Assembly: GCA_012932865.1 (NCBI GenBank)
Contig: SAXG01000001.1
Location: 1,663,693 to 1,727,692 of the forward strand
DNA length: 64,000 nucleotides
DNA from: Amylostereum areolatum
Lineage: Eukaryota; Basidiomycota; Agaricomycetes; Russulales; Stereaceae
Reading direction: 5' to 3'
Made by a program: the position numbers and the translations under genes. How positions within the stretch are numbered: the first letter of the stretch is position 1; every line of letters begins with the position of its first letter. The notes beneath the pieces were generated by a model. The model ran no database searches and had not been told where the DNA came from. It saw only the letters and a list, made by a program, of their open reading frames with translations. Positions 23,975-34,773 of the stretch are shown here, piece after piece.

Positions 23975-26080
23975 GCTATAATTCCGGTTGGCCGTGTAGT
24001 GCGAGTGCGAGTGCTGAGGGCATGGGCGTCAAGCATGTGGGCGTGCGGGCATTGAGGGATCCGGGCATGGGCATGGGCGTCGAGGGTGGGGCATGCCTGT
24101 TGCAATGGGCACACGTGCGTTGCGGGCACAGGCGCGCGGGTGTTGAGCGTGCGGGGGCGGGGGCGAGGGCATTCAAGGTGTACAGGCAGGCGGGCACGGG
24201 CGTGGAGGGCGCGGCACGTGGAGGGCGCAGTGCGTGGAGGGCGGAGGAGCGGGCGCGTCAAGGGCGGGGAGGCGCACACGTCAGGGACGGGAGTGCAGAG
24301 ATCCGGGTGACAGGCGAGAAAGAGGAGAGAGGAGAGGAAAGAGGGGATACGCACCTGGGGCGCGGCTCGTGCGCTAGCTTCCTGAGAGGCGTCTTTGGAT
24401 GCAAAGGAACCTCCAGGAGTGCGGCGGCGTTGAGCGCACACGTGCATGAGTGTTGAACATTCAGGGCAGGTGGGCGTGGGCGTGCGGTTGCGGGCAGCTT
24501 GAGCGCATGGGCATGGGCAGCTTGACGGCGCGTGGGAGCATTCATTGATGGCGTGGGCGTGGAGGGAGTGGACATTGAGGGCGATGACGTCGAAGGTGCG
24601 CCGGCACAAGTGTTGAGGGCACGGACTTTGATGTTGAGATGGAGAGAGGATGAGGAGGATGAGGAGGATGCAGATGAGAAGGAAGAGAAAGACGACCAAT
24701 GACGTGGTGGACATTGCCGGCCCGGCATTTCCACGCCGAAAACTGAGTTATGACGTATTCTTAGGACACGTGGGAATGTCATTTCCGAAGAATATGTCAT
24801 AACTATGGTTTTTGCCTTTTTTCTTTCTTCTTCTCCTCCACTTATGATCATCATCCCCCTTGACGCCCCTCCCTCTCCTCCTCTCCCCTCGCCACCGCCC
24901 GCTCTCGCCGCCACACTCGCCGCAACCCGCCCTCACCACCAGCCGCCCTCGCTCTTGCCCACGCCAACGCCAATGCGCCCGCTCTCGCCAACACCCTCAC
25001 CAACGCCCTCGCCCCCGCTCTCGCCAACGCCCTCGCCAACGCTCACACGCCACGCATGCCTGCCTGCAACGCGCGTGCACGCAATGCCTGCATGCCCGCT
25101 ACGCCTGCCCGCCCACACGCCTGCCCACACGCCCGCCCACATGCCCGCCCACAACACCCACCCACAATGCACGCCCACTTGCCACACCCGCCACGCCCCG
25201 CTCGCCCACCTGCCTGCAACGCACCCGCCCACCCGCTATGCCCGCATGCCCACCATGCCCGCCCGCCCGCATGCACGCCGCGCCCGCCCCACCACGCACT
25301 CCATGCACTCCACGCCCGCCTGCCCGCATGCCACGCACGGACGCCATGCCCCGCTACGCCCACTCACACGTCCGTTCGCCCACCCGCCACGCCCGCTCAC
25401 ATGTCCGCCCGCCCGCCACGCACTCCACGCACGCCTGCACGCATGCATGCATGCCACGCACGCACGCCCGCACTGCCTGCCCTCGACGCATGCATGGACG
25501 CCACGCTACGCACGCCTGCCCACCATGCACGCCCACAAGCACGCCCGCCTGCAACGCCCGCCATGCCTGCCCTTGACGCATGCACGGACACCCGGATGCA
25601 TGCACATGCGCCCGCACTTGCGCCGCGCACCCCCTCACCCTCGATGTGCGTGCCCGTGCACATGCCCTCAACACCCATGAGCATGGGCATGGGCCCGCGC
25701 ACCCCTCGGCTTCACGCCCACCCTCCGGTCTCGACACATGCATCCACCTGCCCTCTCCATGCACGCCTTCCCCCGCCCTCGACGCCCTTCCCCCGCCCTC
25801 AAAATGCACGCCCGTGCATGCCTTCTTACCCTCGACGCGCCCCGCCCAAGCCCGCGCCACGCACACCCCTCCTCCGCCCTCAAAGTGCATGCTGTGTGGT
25901 CTCTTCGACAAGTCAAGGACAACACGATCGTGTTCAAACGCGACGGACACGGTCCACCCGTGCGCCGCACATGGTGACAGTGTCCGTCGTGTGGTACAAA
26001 CACGGTTAGAAACACGGGGACACCCCGTTTGCGTTTACATGTGAGCATTGGGGACAGAAGCGGAGGAGGAAGGAAGAAGT
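23975..26080. repeat. GC-rich low-complexity block, copy 2, with a strand-composition flip
   Basis: 24000-24640 is G-rich on the plus strand (GGGCGTGGGCG words); 24840-25880 is C-rich (CGCCCGCC, ACGCCC words). The switch is centred on an inverted repeat: GTTATGACGTATTCT at 24747-24761 and AGAATATGTCATAAC at 24789-24803, one mismatch. Frames of 200-300 codons are open on both strands with no domain; I do not call them genes. Confidence 0.65.
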
Positions 26081-26199
26081 TCTGCCAATGAATGATACAC
26101 ATTGAGCAAAATCCGGCATATGCCGAAATACCAGGTTGAGGTGGGCGACATCTTGTATGCAGTCGATACGGCTCGAAAAAAATCGTACGAGCTTGTATA

Positions 26200-26396
26200 T
26201 GTATTATATAGTCAAATAAAAACATCTCTGCATCATTACTATCTCATGGAAAGGTTGGACGAAGTGTACAGGTCGGATTTCGTATAGGTCGGGATGGTCA
26301 CGTGACTAACCCTAACCTAGCCCGTCTCAGCGTCACAAATCGTGCGCGGATGAGAAGGAAAAAAATGACATAATAAATGTTCCTAAAGGAATCGTA
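26200..26396. repeat. Conserved tail of the GC-rich unit, copy 2
   Basis: Aligns with 4677-4873, including GAAGTGTACAGGTCG, CACGTGACTAACCCTAACCT and ATAATAAATGTTCCTAAAGG. Confidence 0.6.
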
Positions 26397-26480
26397 ACTC
26401 ATGGTATAGAACTGCATAAGAAGAAAGGGAAAATGAGAATGATGTTAAAAATACAGTCCTGACAATCCAATACGAGAATA

Positions 26481-27467
26481 TCACCACTCACTGGAGGGAC
26501 CGGCCACCAACCGACTCACCACTATCGCTGACGATCCTGACTGGCCGCCCAATTCCCCCAGTTCCGTTGCAACGGCATCCATCTTGGCAAGTTTCTGCAA
26601 GTCTGGCACCATCAACTCCAGCCTCCTTGCCATCCCCTGCGCAGTCGGTTGGATGTATATGTCCCAGATGTTCTCCAGGGCCTTCCACGCATTCACCAGA
26701 TTATCCATCTGCCCCCACACAAATGCCTGGCTGGTGGGGCCGAGGTCAGTGAGCCTCGCCAAAGCCGCCAGTTGCTCTCTCGCCGAGGGCCTCACCGTGT
26801 CGACCTCTATGAGCTGGTCTTCAACTTCCCGCTTGATGGCGCATATGTGGGTCAAGGATACATTGGGGGGCTGCAAAAGGAAGGTCAGCGGTATACTGCA
26901 TAGCATGGCAAGAATACTCACCATGCACTCCTCTTATATGGCAACCACATCTAGCGCCGCTGACTGCACGCCCTTCTCCACCACCCCTCTCTCATCCCAC
27001 CACTGATTCAGGTCAGGCCGATCATCGATCGGCAAGTCGGGACCCCGGGATAGGAGGGGTAGGAGGTCGGCGATGGTGATGTCCTGGTCAGGAGGCCACG
27101 TCTTCCCTGTAAGCACAGCGTAGATGGCGAGGAGGTCCGGGTTCGGGGGAAGCCTCCCACAGTGCCGCATGGCGTACTGGCCGCTCAGGTGCACCATATA
27201 TCTCTGTAAAAATGAGATCGGCCAAGTATCGGCGAGTTGGAAACTCACCGCTTCAGCGAGGAGCCCCTTCGCCAAATTGTCCGCCGAGATGATGTACATT
27301 GCTGCGACCGCTCGGGCCACCGGCTGGAGGAACGTGGTGGCGTAGTAAAGCTCCCCCGCGCCGTGGAGGTAGAGAGGAGGAGGCTCCAAGGGGAGAATCT
27401 CCAGAATGGGACGCTCCTCCCACACATATGCCTCCTCAGGCTCCTGCATTGCTTGGTCGTGCGACAT
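26481..27467 (-). pseudogene. Spliced gene of unknown family, one premature stop
   Basis: Three exons in phase: 27467-27249, 27203-26922 and 26870-26481, with GTGAGT donors and ACAG or GCAG acceptors. The product starts MSHDQAMQEPEEAYVWEERP and contains ELYYATTFLQPVARAVAAMY, YMVHLSGQYAMRHCGRLPP, TGKTWPPDQDITIADLLPLL and LIEVDTVRPSAREQLAALA, mostly helical, about 295 residues. TAA at 26936-26934 interrupts exon 2 just before its end (I-stop-EECM); CAA is the likely ancestor. No family is recognised. Its ATG is 25 bp from the copia insertion; on the other side lies the gene at 59570-60448, so the two were once close divergent neighbours. If the short plus-strand ORF started at 27481 is real, the promoter region is very compact. 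Confidence 0.6.
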
Positions 27468-27491
27468 GAGGGGAGGAGAGATGAAAGGAAG

Positions 27492-27826
27492 TGTTGAAGA
27501 TAGTAATGCGGACGATCTCTAGCTTCACCTACATTATGTAATATGTGGCGAGAAGAACCAGAACAATATGGAATCAGCGCTGTGCGGAGTATGTGATTCT
27601 TACTGTATGCTTTCACATGAAAGCTGTGGTGGATGACTGAGTGCACTCTTGGCACTGATTAATTATGCTACACTATGACACCACTTTCTTACGCCTTTTA
27701 TGATTGGCTCTTATGGCACAGCAGTTTGGGTATATAAGGCTCTCGTATTTTGTCCTGCCTCCTCACTTGAAGTATCCCTTCAACTGAAATGAACAATCCT
27801 TTATACCTTCTACTTATTTCTTTCTG
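27492..27826 (+). repeat. 5' LTR of copia, 3' end missing
   Basis: Matches 58947 to about 59285 (TGTTGAAGATAGTAATGCGG onward, including TATATAAGGCTCTCG). Similarity stops after TTATTTCTTTCTG; the CTTACATACC...TTCAACA end seen in the 3' LTR is absent. What follows (27827-28114) has palindromes (CAAGTGACCTCACTTG; AAGACGTCTT flanked by GTCCT/AGGAC) and may be a replacement or insertion. Confidence 0.8.
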
Positions 27827-28114
27827 AAGCGGGTAGAAGCTGTTGCGAGTCCTCTTGTCCTCCATCCCTCTGTGCGCTACAATACAGTTTGGCCCATTAG
27901 GGGTATGGTCTTTTACTTACCCAGGTTGCGTGTGGGTGTTCCGTTCCCAGCCGTCCTGAAGACGTCTTAGGACGTATAGTATTGTAGCACCCTGAAACCA
28001 AGTGACCTCACTTGAGGAAGCTGGCAGAAAGGGCCTCTGGCAACACTTGTGTCGTCGCTAAGCCTGTATATAATTACTATACTTAGGTAATTAGGCAAGC
28101 ACTAGAGGAGCCTA

Positions 28115-28348
28115 CACTGCCAGCATGGCAGGGTTTCTTCTCCTGAAAAAATGGTGGAAAGTTGTCTAGAAATAGGTAACATGTTTCTGGTGGAAAATAC
28201 TTGGTGTTAAAATGGTGGAAATAATGATAAATTTACGATTATTTACACCATTTGGGTACCATTTATTCTTGCCTGGAAATATGTTACCTATTTCTAGAAT
28301 AGATTCCACCATTTTTTCTCGGGAGAAAAGCTGGCTATGTGGGCAGTG
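28115..28348. mobile_element. Foldback MITE in the copia leader
   Basis: Almost the whole 234 bp is one imperfect palindrome: the arms start CACTGCC and end GGCAGTG, share AAAAAATGGTGGAA and TCTAGAAATAGGTAACAT, and meet at AAATTT (centre about 28231). It is flanked by CTA on both sides (28112-28114 and 28349-28351), a possible 3-bp target duplication. No ORF. The superfamily is unclear. Confidence 0.7.
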
Positions 28349-28650
28349 CTAGCGTGACGCTATAGGTGCTTGTGAACGGTTGGCTGGTGCCCTTAAGTAC
28401 AGACCGGTTTAGGTGTCCCAATCCAGAGGGAGGTAGTCAATCCACCCTGGAGCACCTGTTACAACTGTGCATCCCATACTATAACTGTTCATACAAGTAC
28501 TATAGGCGTGCATGGACGTCGAGGCAGAGCAAGAACCTTTGGGTTTCTGGTTTAGAGTACAGACACAGGGGAGGGTTGCTGCCTCTTTGCGACTTTGGGG
28601 ATCTGGGTCTGACTGCTCCTCAACCCAGATTATCGCCACCAAGACTTATC

Positions 28651-30385
28651 ATGTCTTCAAACTTGCTCCCTTCCAGCTTCGTCAAACTTGACGCGACGAA
28701 CTGGAAATCCTGGTCGCGCAACATGCAGGACCTGCTGCAGAGCAGGAAACTGTGGCGCGTCGTCAATGGCCAGAAGCCTCGTCCCTCGACGAGCACAGAA
28801 ATCACTGGCTTTGAGAAGAAGAAGAAGGATGCGGAAGCCAAGGGTGAACTTACCATCCAAATTACATCGGCGCCCAAGTTGGAACTCTCCACTCTCTCTG
28901 GCAAAGACTACAATGAAGTCAGAGGAGACTGGGAAGACGATGATGATGTAGCCTTCGGTCTTCTCAAACTCGCTTGCGTCACTGCTGTGCGCAGCAAGAT
29001 AGAGTACTGCACATTGTCCTATGGCGCCTGGGAGGTCCTGGAGGGGATCTACTCCAGACCTGGCATCATGACCGCATTTACCAGCTTCGATCTCTACCAA
29101 CAACATCGCCTCTCCGAGTCGGAGCCCCTTCGTCCTCAAATCGACAAGATGACGGAGGAGTATAATATTCTAGGCGATAATGGTCTCGGACTATCTGACA
29201 TGTTCCACGCCTTCATCGTCCTCAAGGCTCTCCCTGACTCCTTCCAGGAGTTAGTTCCTGTCATCCTCAACTCCTTCCCTGACATCACCAAGGTGAATTC
29301 TGAAGACATCTTCGTTCGCATCATCGAGGAGAAGTCTCGTCGCAAGGGTAAAGTCGCTACCCCCGTGTTCTCCAAGGCAGGAGGAAAAGGAAAGGGAGGA
29401 GGATTCTCATCGTTGTCATCTGCGCAGAAGAAAAACAACAAGGACCTCAAATGTTACTACTGCGACAAGCCTGGCCACAAAAGGGCTGAATGTCGCAAGC
29501 GTAAGAAGGATGAGGAAGAGGCGAAGAAGAAAGGTGGAGGGGGCGGCGGCGGGGGACCTACTGTAAATACCTTGCAGGTGCCTTCGTCTTCGGACGCCAA
29601 TGACATGAAGGTTTCCTGGTATATCGCCCCTGGGCACACCCGTTGGATGTTGGATTCTGGCTGTTCACAACATGTAACCCCGCACCGAGGCAATTTTGAG
29701 TCGTACACACCGTTAAAGGACTCGTGTCCAATAACACTCGGAAATGGCGGCCAGATGACCTATATAGGCATTGGCATGGTGCGCGCGGTCTCTGTTGTTG
29801 AAGGAAAATGAATGGAGGTCACCCTGAACAAGGTCCTCCATGCCCCTCTTGCAATGCACCGGTTCATTTCGGTTGGCATGCTTGAGGAACAGGGTTTCAC
29901 TATCGAACTCCGTGGGTCTGGCAGATGCACCATTTCAAAGGGAGACACTACTGTGGGGCACGTCACAAAGCAGGAAAATGTATACTGGATCACGTTACAC
30001 CCTGCGCCCACAGTAATGGTCAACTCGGTGAAAGTGGAAAAGGTCAAAATGACTACGGTGGACATTATGCACCAACATTTTGGACATGTCTCTCATGGTA
30101 CACTCACAAAGTTAACACCATACGTTGTCAAAGGAGTGCACGTTGACCCAGCATCTTGTCCCTCTGATCACTGCCATGGTTGTCAGATGGGAAAGTCAAC
30201 GCGGCAAACATTCCTGGTTTCAGAGAAACGCGCTACGCGGGTGTTAGAAAAGATTCATTCTGACCTAGCAGGACCCATGCGTATAAAATCGATCCAAGGA
30301 AATACCTATATGGCTACGTTCCTCGACGATAGTTCGTCTTTCGGTGCTATCTACTATCTGAAGGCTAAAAGCGAGTTCGTGAAAG
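28651..30385 (+). pseudogene. copia gag, protease and first half of integrase, cut by gypsy A2
   Basis: The ATG at 28651 opens MSSNLLPSSFVKLDATNW, a copia-type Gag start. Further on are a CCHC knuckle (CYYCDKPGHKRAEC), a Lys/Gly-rich linker and the protease active site WMLDSGCSQHVT. TGA 29809-29811 (after V-E-G-K) interrupts a frame that otherwise continues as MEVTLNKVLHAP; CGA is the likely ancestor. The pre-integrase zinc site follows (HQHFGHVSHG, CPSDHCHGCQMGKS), then the integrase start with the first Asp in IHSDLAGP. The frame is cut at FVK by the LTR at 30386 and resumes in phase at 54757. Confidence 0.9.
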
Positions 30386-30810
30386 TGTCACGGATTGCTC
30401 CATTTCTCTCTTCGTTTGCAGACCTCCTACACACGACGTGTCACAGCACATGACTCTTTTTTTGCATCACATGCTCCAACGACGTCATTGCCCGGACTTC
30501 CAAGCGGAACCCTGTCCCCTTATCTATGACATCATCGCTCTGGACTTCCGTCCTCCGCCCCATGACTCCTTTCTTATTGTCTCCCCCCGCTTGCATCACT
30601 ATCGCATCGCATCGCACCATTGTACCTACCTGTATATGAGGACAGTGTTTCTCTTCCCTTTTCCCTAGACTGTCCATCTCGTCATACGGTACTGTAGCGC
30701 ACGTTGCACTACCCTAGACCCTGGCACTCTCGAATCTATTGTTTCTTCTCGCTCCTCCCATCGTCGTGACTTAGGTGGTTCCATCGGTCTCATAAACTGT
30801 GTTTCTGACA
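30386..30810 (+). repeat. 5' LTR of gypsy A2
   Basis: TGTCACGGATTGCTCC to TTTCTGACA. The TATA box of the sister LTRs (TATATAAG) reads TATATGAG at 30633-30640, which may weaken the promoter. Confidence 0.95.
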
Positions 30811-30849
30811 CCTGGACAGTCTAACCCTACGCCTACCTCGCACCTCTCT

Positions 30850-31428
30850 CCCCATCTACCTCTGCCGTCTCTACAACGTTAAAACCCCTACACCACGGAT
30901 CTCCCAAATGCACCAGTCTTCCTCCTATTTGACGGTAAACTGATCACCCCCCGAGACGACGCACCACTTCCCTACCCCTGGTCCAACGCCATCACTGTCA
31001 ACTGCCTCGTCCCCGTCCAGAACCTCTGCAAGAAGGACCCGTGGACTGCACACAGCCTCAACTTCCGCATCTTTGAGTGGAGGTGGCATAAGGATCACGG
31101 TACGGTCGTCCTCGCCCTGTACACCCGGATCACTACATGCATCAATGTAGACCTCGAACACCTCGAGTTCACCCTCCACGCCCCCACCTACCACACCTAC
31201 CTCATCCAGAACGCTCCCAACCCAATCCTCCAGACAAGCTTCACCTCCGTCTCCCAGTTTAATCGCTGGACCCCTGAATCTACCCCGCCACCAGTCCTCC
31301 ATCCCACCATCAAGGGTAAGACCCTTCGTCGCCGCCACCATGAACACAAGATCCGCCAGGCAGTAAAAGCTGGCTACCTCACCCAGAAACTCCTCGGTCG
31401 TCGCCCCGTCATGGCCGACTTCTTCTAG
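30850..31428 (+). pseudogene. ORF0 of gypsy A2
   Basis: The frame ends GRRPVMADFF and TAG 31426-31428. It contains WTAHSLNFRIFEWRWHKDHG and FTLHAPTYHTYL, which align with B (VHGVNCRIYEWRWNHGHG, FSIHSPTWHTCS) although the DNA differs strongly. This is protein-level conservation and supports a real gene. A one-base shift near 30880 and no in-frame ATG leave the start unknown. I know no named domain. Confidence 0.5.
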
Positions 31429-33031
31429 AACCATCGCTTCCCAACCCTTCACCCGTCCCCCCACCCCCGAGTTCCCCCCGGGTATCTTCCACGACTATTG
31501 TCCGCACGAGTACTCCGTCCTCACCTCCCTAGACACCAAGAGACCGGTACATTGGGCCCACAACCCTCCCGAAGAAAGCAGACAAGACGGGTACTTTCAA
31601 GAAGGCAACTATCTCACAGACGAAGACTTCGATCTTGCAACCGACGTCCTTACCGCCTTCCTCGACCCACCAGCATCCTCTTCCCCACCGCCCCGCCAAT
31701 CCACCGTCGTCCTTCCCCCCAAGGGAATCAAGTTCGACAACGTCACCAGGAAGTGGTATGCGTATCGACGAAACCGGCAAGGAACACCAGGGCGTACAGT
31801 AGTTGAGTGGCAACCTTCTAGCACAAACCCCGTTCAGGATCTCTGGTTTTGGAAACACAGCCAGGAACTCGTTACCCCTCTCGAATTCCAAGTCACGTGC
31901 GAAGTCCAAATTGAGCTTGACGAAGCTGAAGAAAACCGTAAAGAACGCCAACGCCAACAAGAAGAAGCCTTCAACCGATCCCTCGACATCTCCCTCCCCG
32001 ACACCATGCCCGACACCAAATCCAAGCCTGCCGTCTCCAAGCGGGAGATCGGCCCCAAACTGAAGCCTTTCAAAGGCGATAGACGCGACACCCTCCGGTT
32101 CTCCCTCGAGCTCCGTATGTTCCTATGCGTTAACAAGGATGTTTATGCCACAGACGACGCCAAGATGATGCTCCTCCTCAGCTTGATGGAGGACGACACG
32201 GTGAAAGCCTGGGCCACACATTGCCGCATGGAACTCTTCGACAACGAAGACAAGAAGGAAGACGCCGAAACCCTCGGCCTCACGCCCCCGACGCTCCACT
32301 ATAGCTTCTACAAAGAGCTCTTTGAGAGGTTCGGCAAAGACTTCGTGCCCGTCGATCCAAAGATAGAGGCTCAGTGTAAGATCAACGAGCTCGCAATGAC
32401 CACCCAGGACGTCACTAACTTCATCACCGAGTTTGAGATGCTGGCAACCATGTCAGGGTACGACGACGAGGCGCTAATCCACTTTTTCAAGAAGGGACTT
32501 CAACGTGACCTCGGCAAGCAGGTGGCCCGGTCGTACCCATTCCCCACCAACCTCGCGGAGTGGAAGGAGCGCGCCCACCGCATCAACCACCAGTGGCTCG
32601 AAGAGAACCCGGAGAGGAAGAGCAGTCAGTCCAAGGGGGCTGTCATGCTCACCTCGAACGGTTCGACCAACGACTCCTCGTCGCGCCAAGTCGGCGCCTT
32701 TACCAACACCTTGACCCGCCCTGCAAAGCTGACGGACGACGAACGCGCAAAGATGATGCGCGAAGGCAAGTGCTTCATGTGTCGACAGGCCGGTCACGTC
32801 TCTTGCGACTGCCCCAACCGCGACTTGAGCGCGCGACGGGTGGGCGCAGTAGAGACTGGGTCCAAGGCCCCTCCCCTGCCGACGAACACGGCTTCGTCCA
32901 CTGTAAAAGCGACCCCCGACCTGTCCAAAACCATCGCGGCAATCACCTGCCAGCTGAAGGATCTGGACGTGGAAGGTAAGGAACAGGCAGTGGCACTGTT
33001 GAAGGATATCCTAGAGTTGCAGGATCTTTGA
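31429..33031 (+). CDS. gag of gypsy A2
   Basis: The frame is open from just after ORF0, but its first ATG is 32006 (MPDTKSKPAVSKREIG); upstream codons (FDNVTRKWYAYRRNRQG, TVVEWQPSS) are conserved with A1 and B, so the true start may be non-AUG, by frameshift from ORF0, or from a spliced message. Capsid blocks: LRFSLELRMFLCVNKDVY, YKELFERFGKDF, FITEFEMLATMSGYD. CCHC knuckle: CFMCRQAGHVSCDC. It ends GAT-CTT-TGA (stop 33029-33031), overlapping pol in the -1 frame. I see no stop in gag itself. Confidence 0.85.
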
Positions 33032-33792
33032 AACACCCCCCAGTCGCGTCGTCTGGCGGAGGCAAAGGACTTGTATCATCGGCATCTTACAATCGCTTTT
33101 CTGTACTATCATCCATGACTTTATGTGAGCAATCGTATCCATCGTGTGTGCACCTCTCTACTGTCACGAAGAACAGGCAAACACCCTCGATAATGCTCAG
33201 AGTCAAGATGATTGGACGAGCGACAGGCCGACAAATCGACGCAGATGCACTGCTTGACAGCGGTGCAGAAGGAATCATCATCAATCAAAGCTTTGCTGAA
33301 CGCAAGAAGCTGACCACGAGAAAACTAGAAAACCCGTTCCCCGTGCGTAATGTGGATGGCACCGAGAACATCATGGGCTGGGTACGTGACACGACGACCC
33401 AGTGAATCCGGATATACTCGCAAGACTCAAAGGCATACCATGAGGAAGAAGCTGAGTTCTTTATCACCGACATTGGTGATCACGATATGATCCTTGGAAC
33501 AGACTGGCTCGATGAGCATAACCCCACCATAGACTGGCAGCAAGATTGCGTTGACATGCTCCGCTGCCCTCCCTCCTACATCCTCTCCGAACCGACAGTG
33601 ACAAACCTTACAACAAAGCCACGAAAGCCATTGTTGACCCGATCACAGCAAAAGGTTCAAGATGACGAAGCCCCCAAAGTGCCTCGAGTCCCGGACGATC
33701 CCTTCCCAGAACCAATGTATGTCTCCTGGACCCCGATCCCTACATATGTCATCCCCGCACGCAGGGTCAAAGGTGTTCGCATCCGTACATTC
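33028..33792 (+). pseudogene. gypsy A2 pol, 5' segment (protease), cut by gypsy B
   Basis: Protease core LLDSGAEGIIINQSF. TGA 33403-33405 stands in T-T-Q-stop-I-R-I-Y; A1 has CAG there and B has CGT, so a CGA intermediate is likely. The frame then runs to 33792, where CATTC and the gypsy B LTR interrupt it; it resumes in phase at 51076. Confidence 0.88.
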
Positions 33793-34164
33793 TGTCACGG
33801 ATCACCTCAATCCTTTCCCTTTTCGTTGCATCGCGTTCAGTCACATGATTACATTTCCCATCACATGACGTCGTCAGCCTGACTCCTCTTATCTTTCCAT
33901 CTATGACATCATCGCTCCGGACCACGTCCTCCCCCTTACTTTTCCTTATTGTTCTCTCCCGCTCGCACCATTCTCGCATCATCGATCCTGTACATATATA
34001 AGGCTCTCCTTTGTGTCCCTTTTCCTTAGATTGTCCTCTTCGTTCCCCACGTACTGCTTCGGCCCTACGCCTGGACTTGGACCCTCTCCTGTCAATCCAT
34101 CCTCTTTTCTCTCTCTCTTTGGGTGACTTGGGTGATCTGCCAGTCGCTGGACCGATCCCTAACA
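33793..34164 (+). repeat. 5' LTR of gypsy B
   Basis: TGTCACGGATCACCTC to ATCCCTAACA; TATATAAG at 33995-34002. Confidence 0.95.
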
Positions 34165-34176
34165 CTAGGATGATCT

Positions 34177-34773
34177 CCCCCACACCCACTTCACCACATC
34201 CCTTGCCGTCTTTACGATGTTAAATCCCCCATCCTGGAACCACTCGATCAACCGATCTTCATCGCATTCAACCTCCAAACCTTCAACTCCAACTGCGACG
34301 CTCCCTTCCCTTGGCCTCGAGAAGACGCCGTCACTGTCGATCGCCTATGCACCCTTGAGCTCCTCTGCAAAGAGCACACCTGGAAAGTCCACGGTGTCAA
34401 CTGCCGCATTTACGAGTGGCGCTGGAACCACGGTCACGGTAGACAGACGATCCTCTGCCTCTACGCTCGTGTTGTTGTGCACTTCGATATAGATCAGAAC
34501 CGCTTCGAGTTTTCCATCCATTCCCCCACCTGGCACACCTGTTCCAACACACATCTGCCACCATCACTCATCCGTCAAAGCTTCCCCACCGTCTATAACT
34601 TTGCCCTCCCTACGCCCGAATCTACTCCGCCACCACCACTCTGTCAAACGATCACCAGCCGCAAGGAGCTGCAACAGCGTCGTCATCAGCACAAGATCCG
34701 CCAGGCTCTCAAGGCCTCCTACCTCACCGCTCGCCTCTTAGGCCGTCGCCCCATCGCGGTGGACTTTTTCTAG
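34177..34773 (+). CDS. ORF0 of gypsy B
   Basis: The frame ends GRRPIAVDFF, TAG 34771-34773. Visible: PILEPLDQPIFIAFNLQTFN, HTWKVHGVNCRIYEWRWNHG, QTILCLYARVVVHFDIDQNR, then a basic helix (RKELQQRRHQHKIRQ). There is no premature stop from about 34200. The only nearby ATG (34217) is in another frame, which gives a Ser/Thr-rich 91-codon product I regard as a shadow. Conservation of sequence and stop position in A1, A2 and B argues for a real protein of about 190 residues. Function unknown; it precedes gag and might act in packaging or in regulating gag. Confidence 0.55.
   Translation, partial: PPHPLHHIPCRLYDVKSPILEPLDQPIFIAFNLQTFNSNCDAPFPWPREDAVTVDRLCTLELLCKEHTWKVHGVNCRIYEWRWNHGHGRQTILCLYARVVVHFDIDQNRFEFSIHSPTWHTCSNTHLPPSLIRQSFPTVYNFALPTPESTPPPPLCQTITSRKELQQRRHQHKIRQALKASYLTARLLGRRPIAVDFF

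Noticed and set aside
23965..25950. Open frames of 150-300 codons on both strands in the GC-rich block
   Set aside because: They are open because A/T-containing stop codons are rare; products are Pro/Ala/His/Arg strings, several frames are open at once, and no domain is present. The same holds for 3.5-4.5, 57.5-58.2 and 62.5-63.8 kb.
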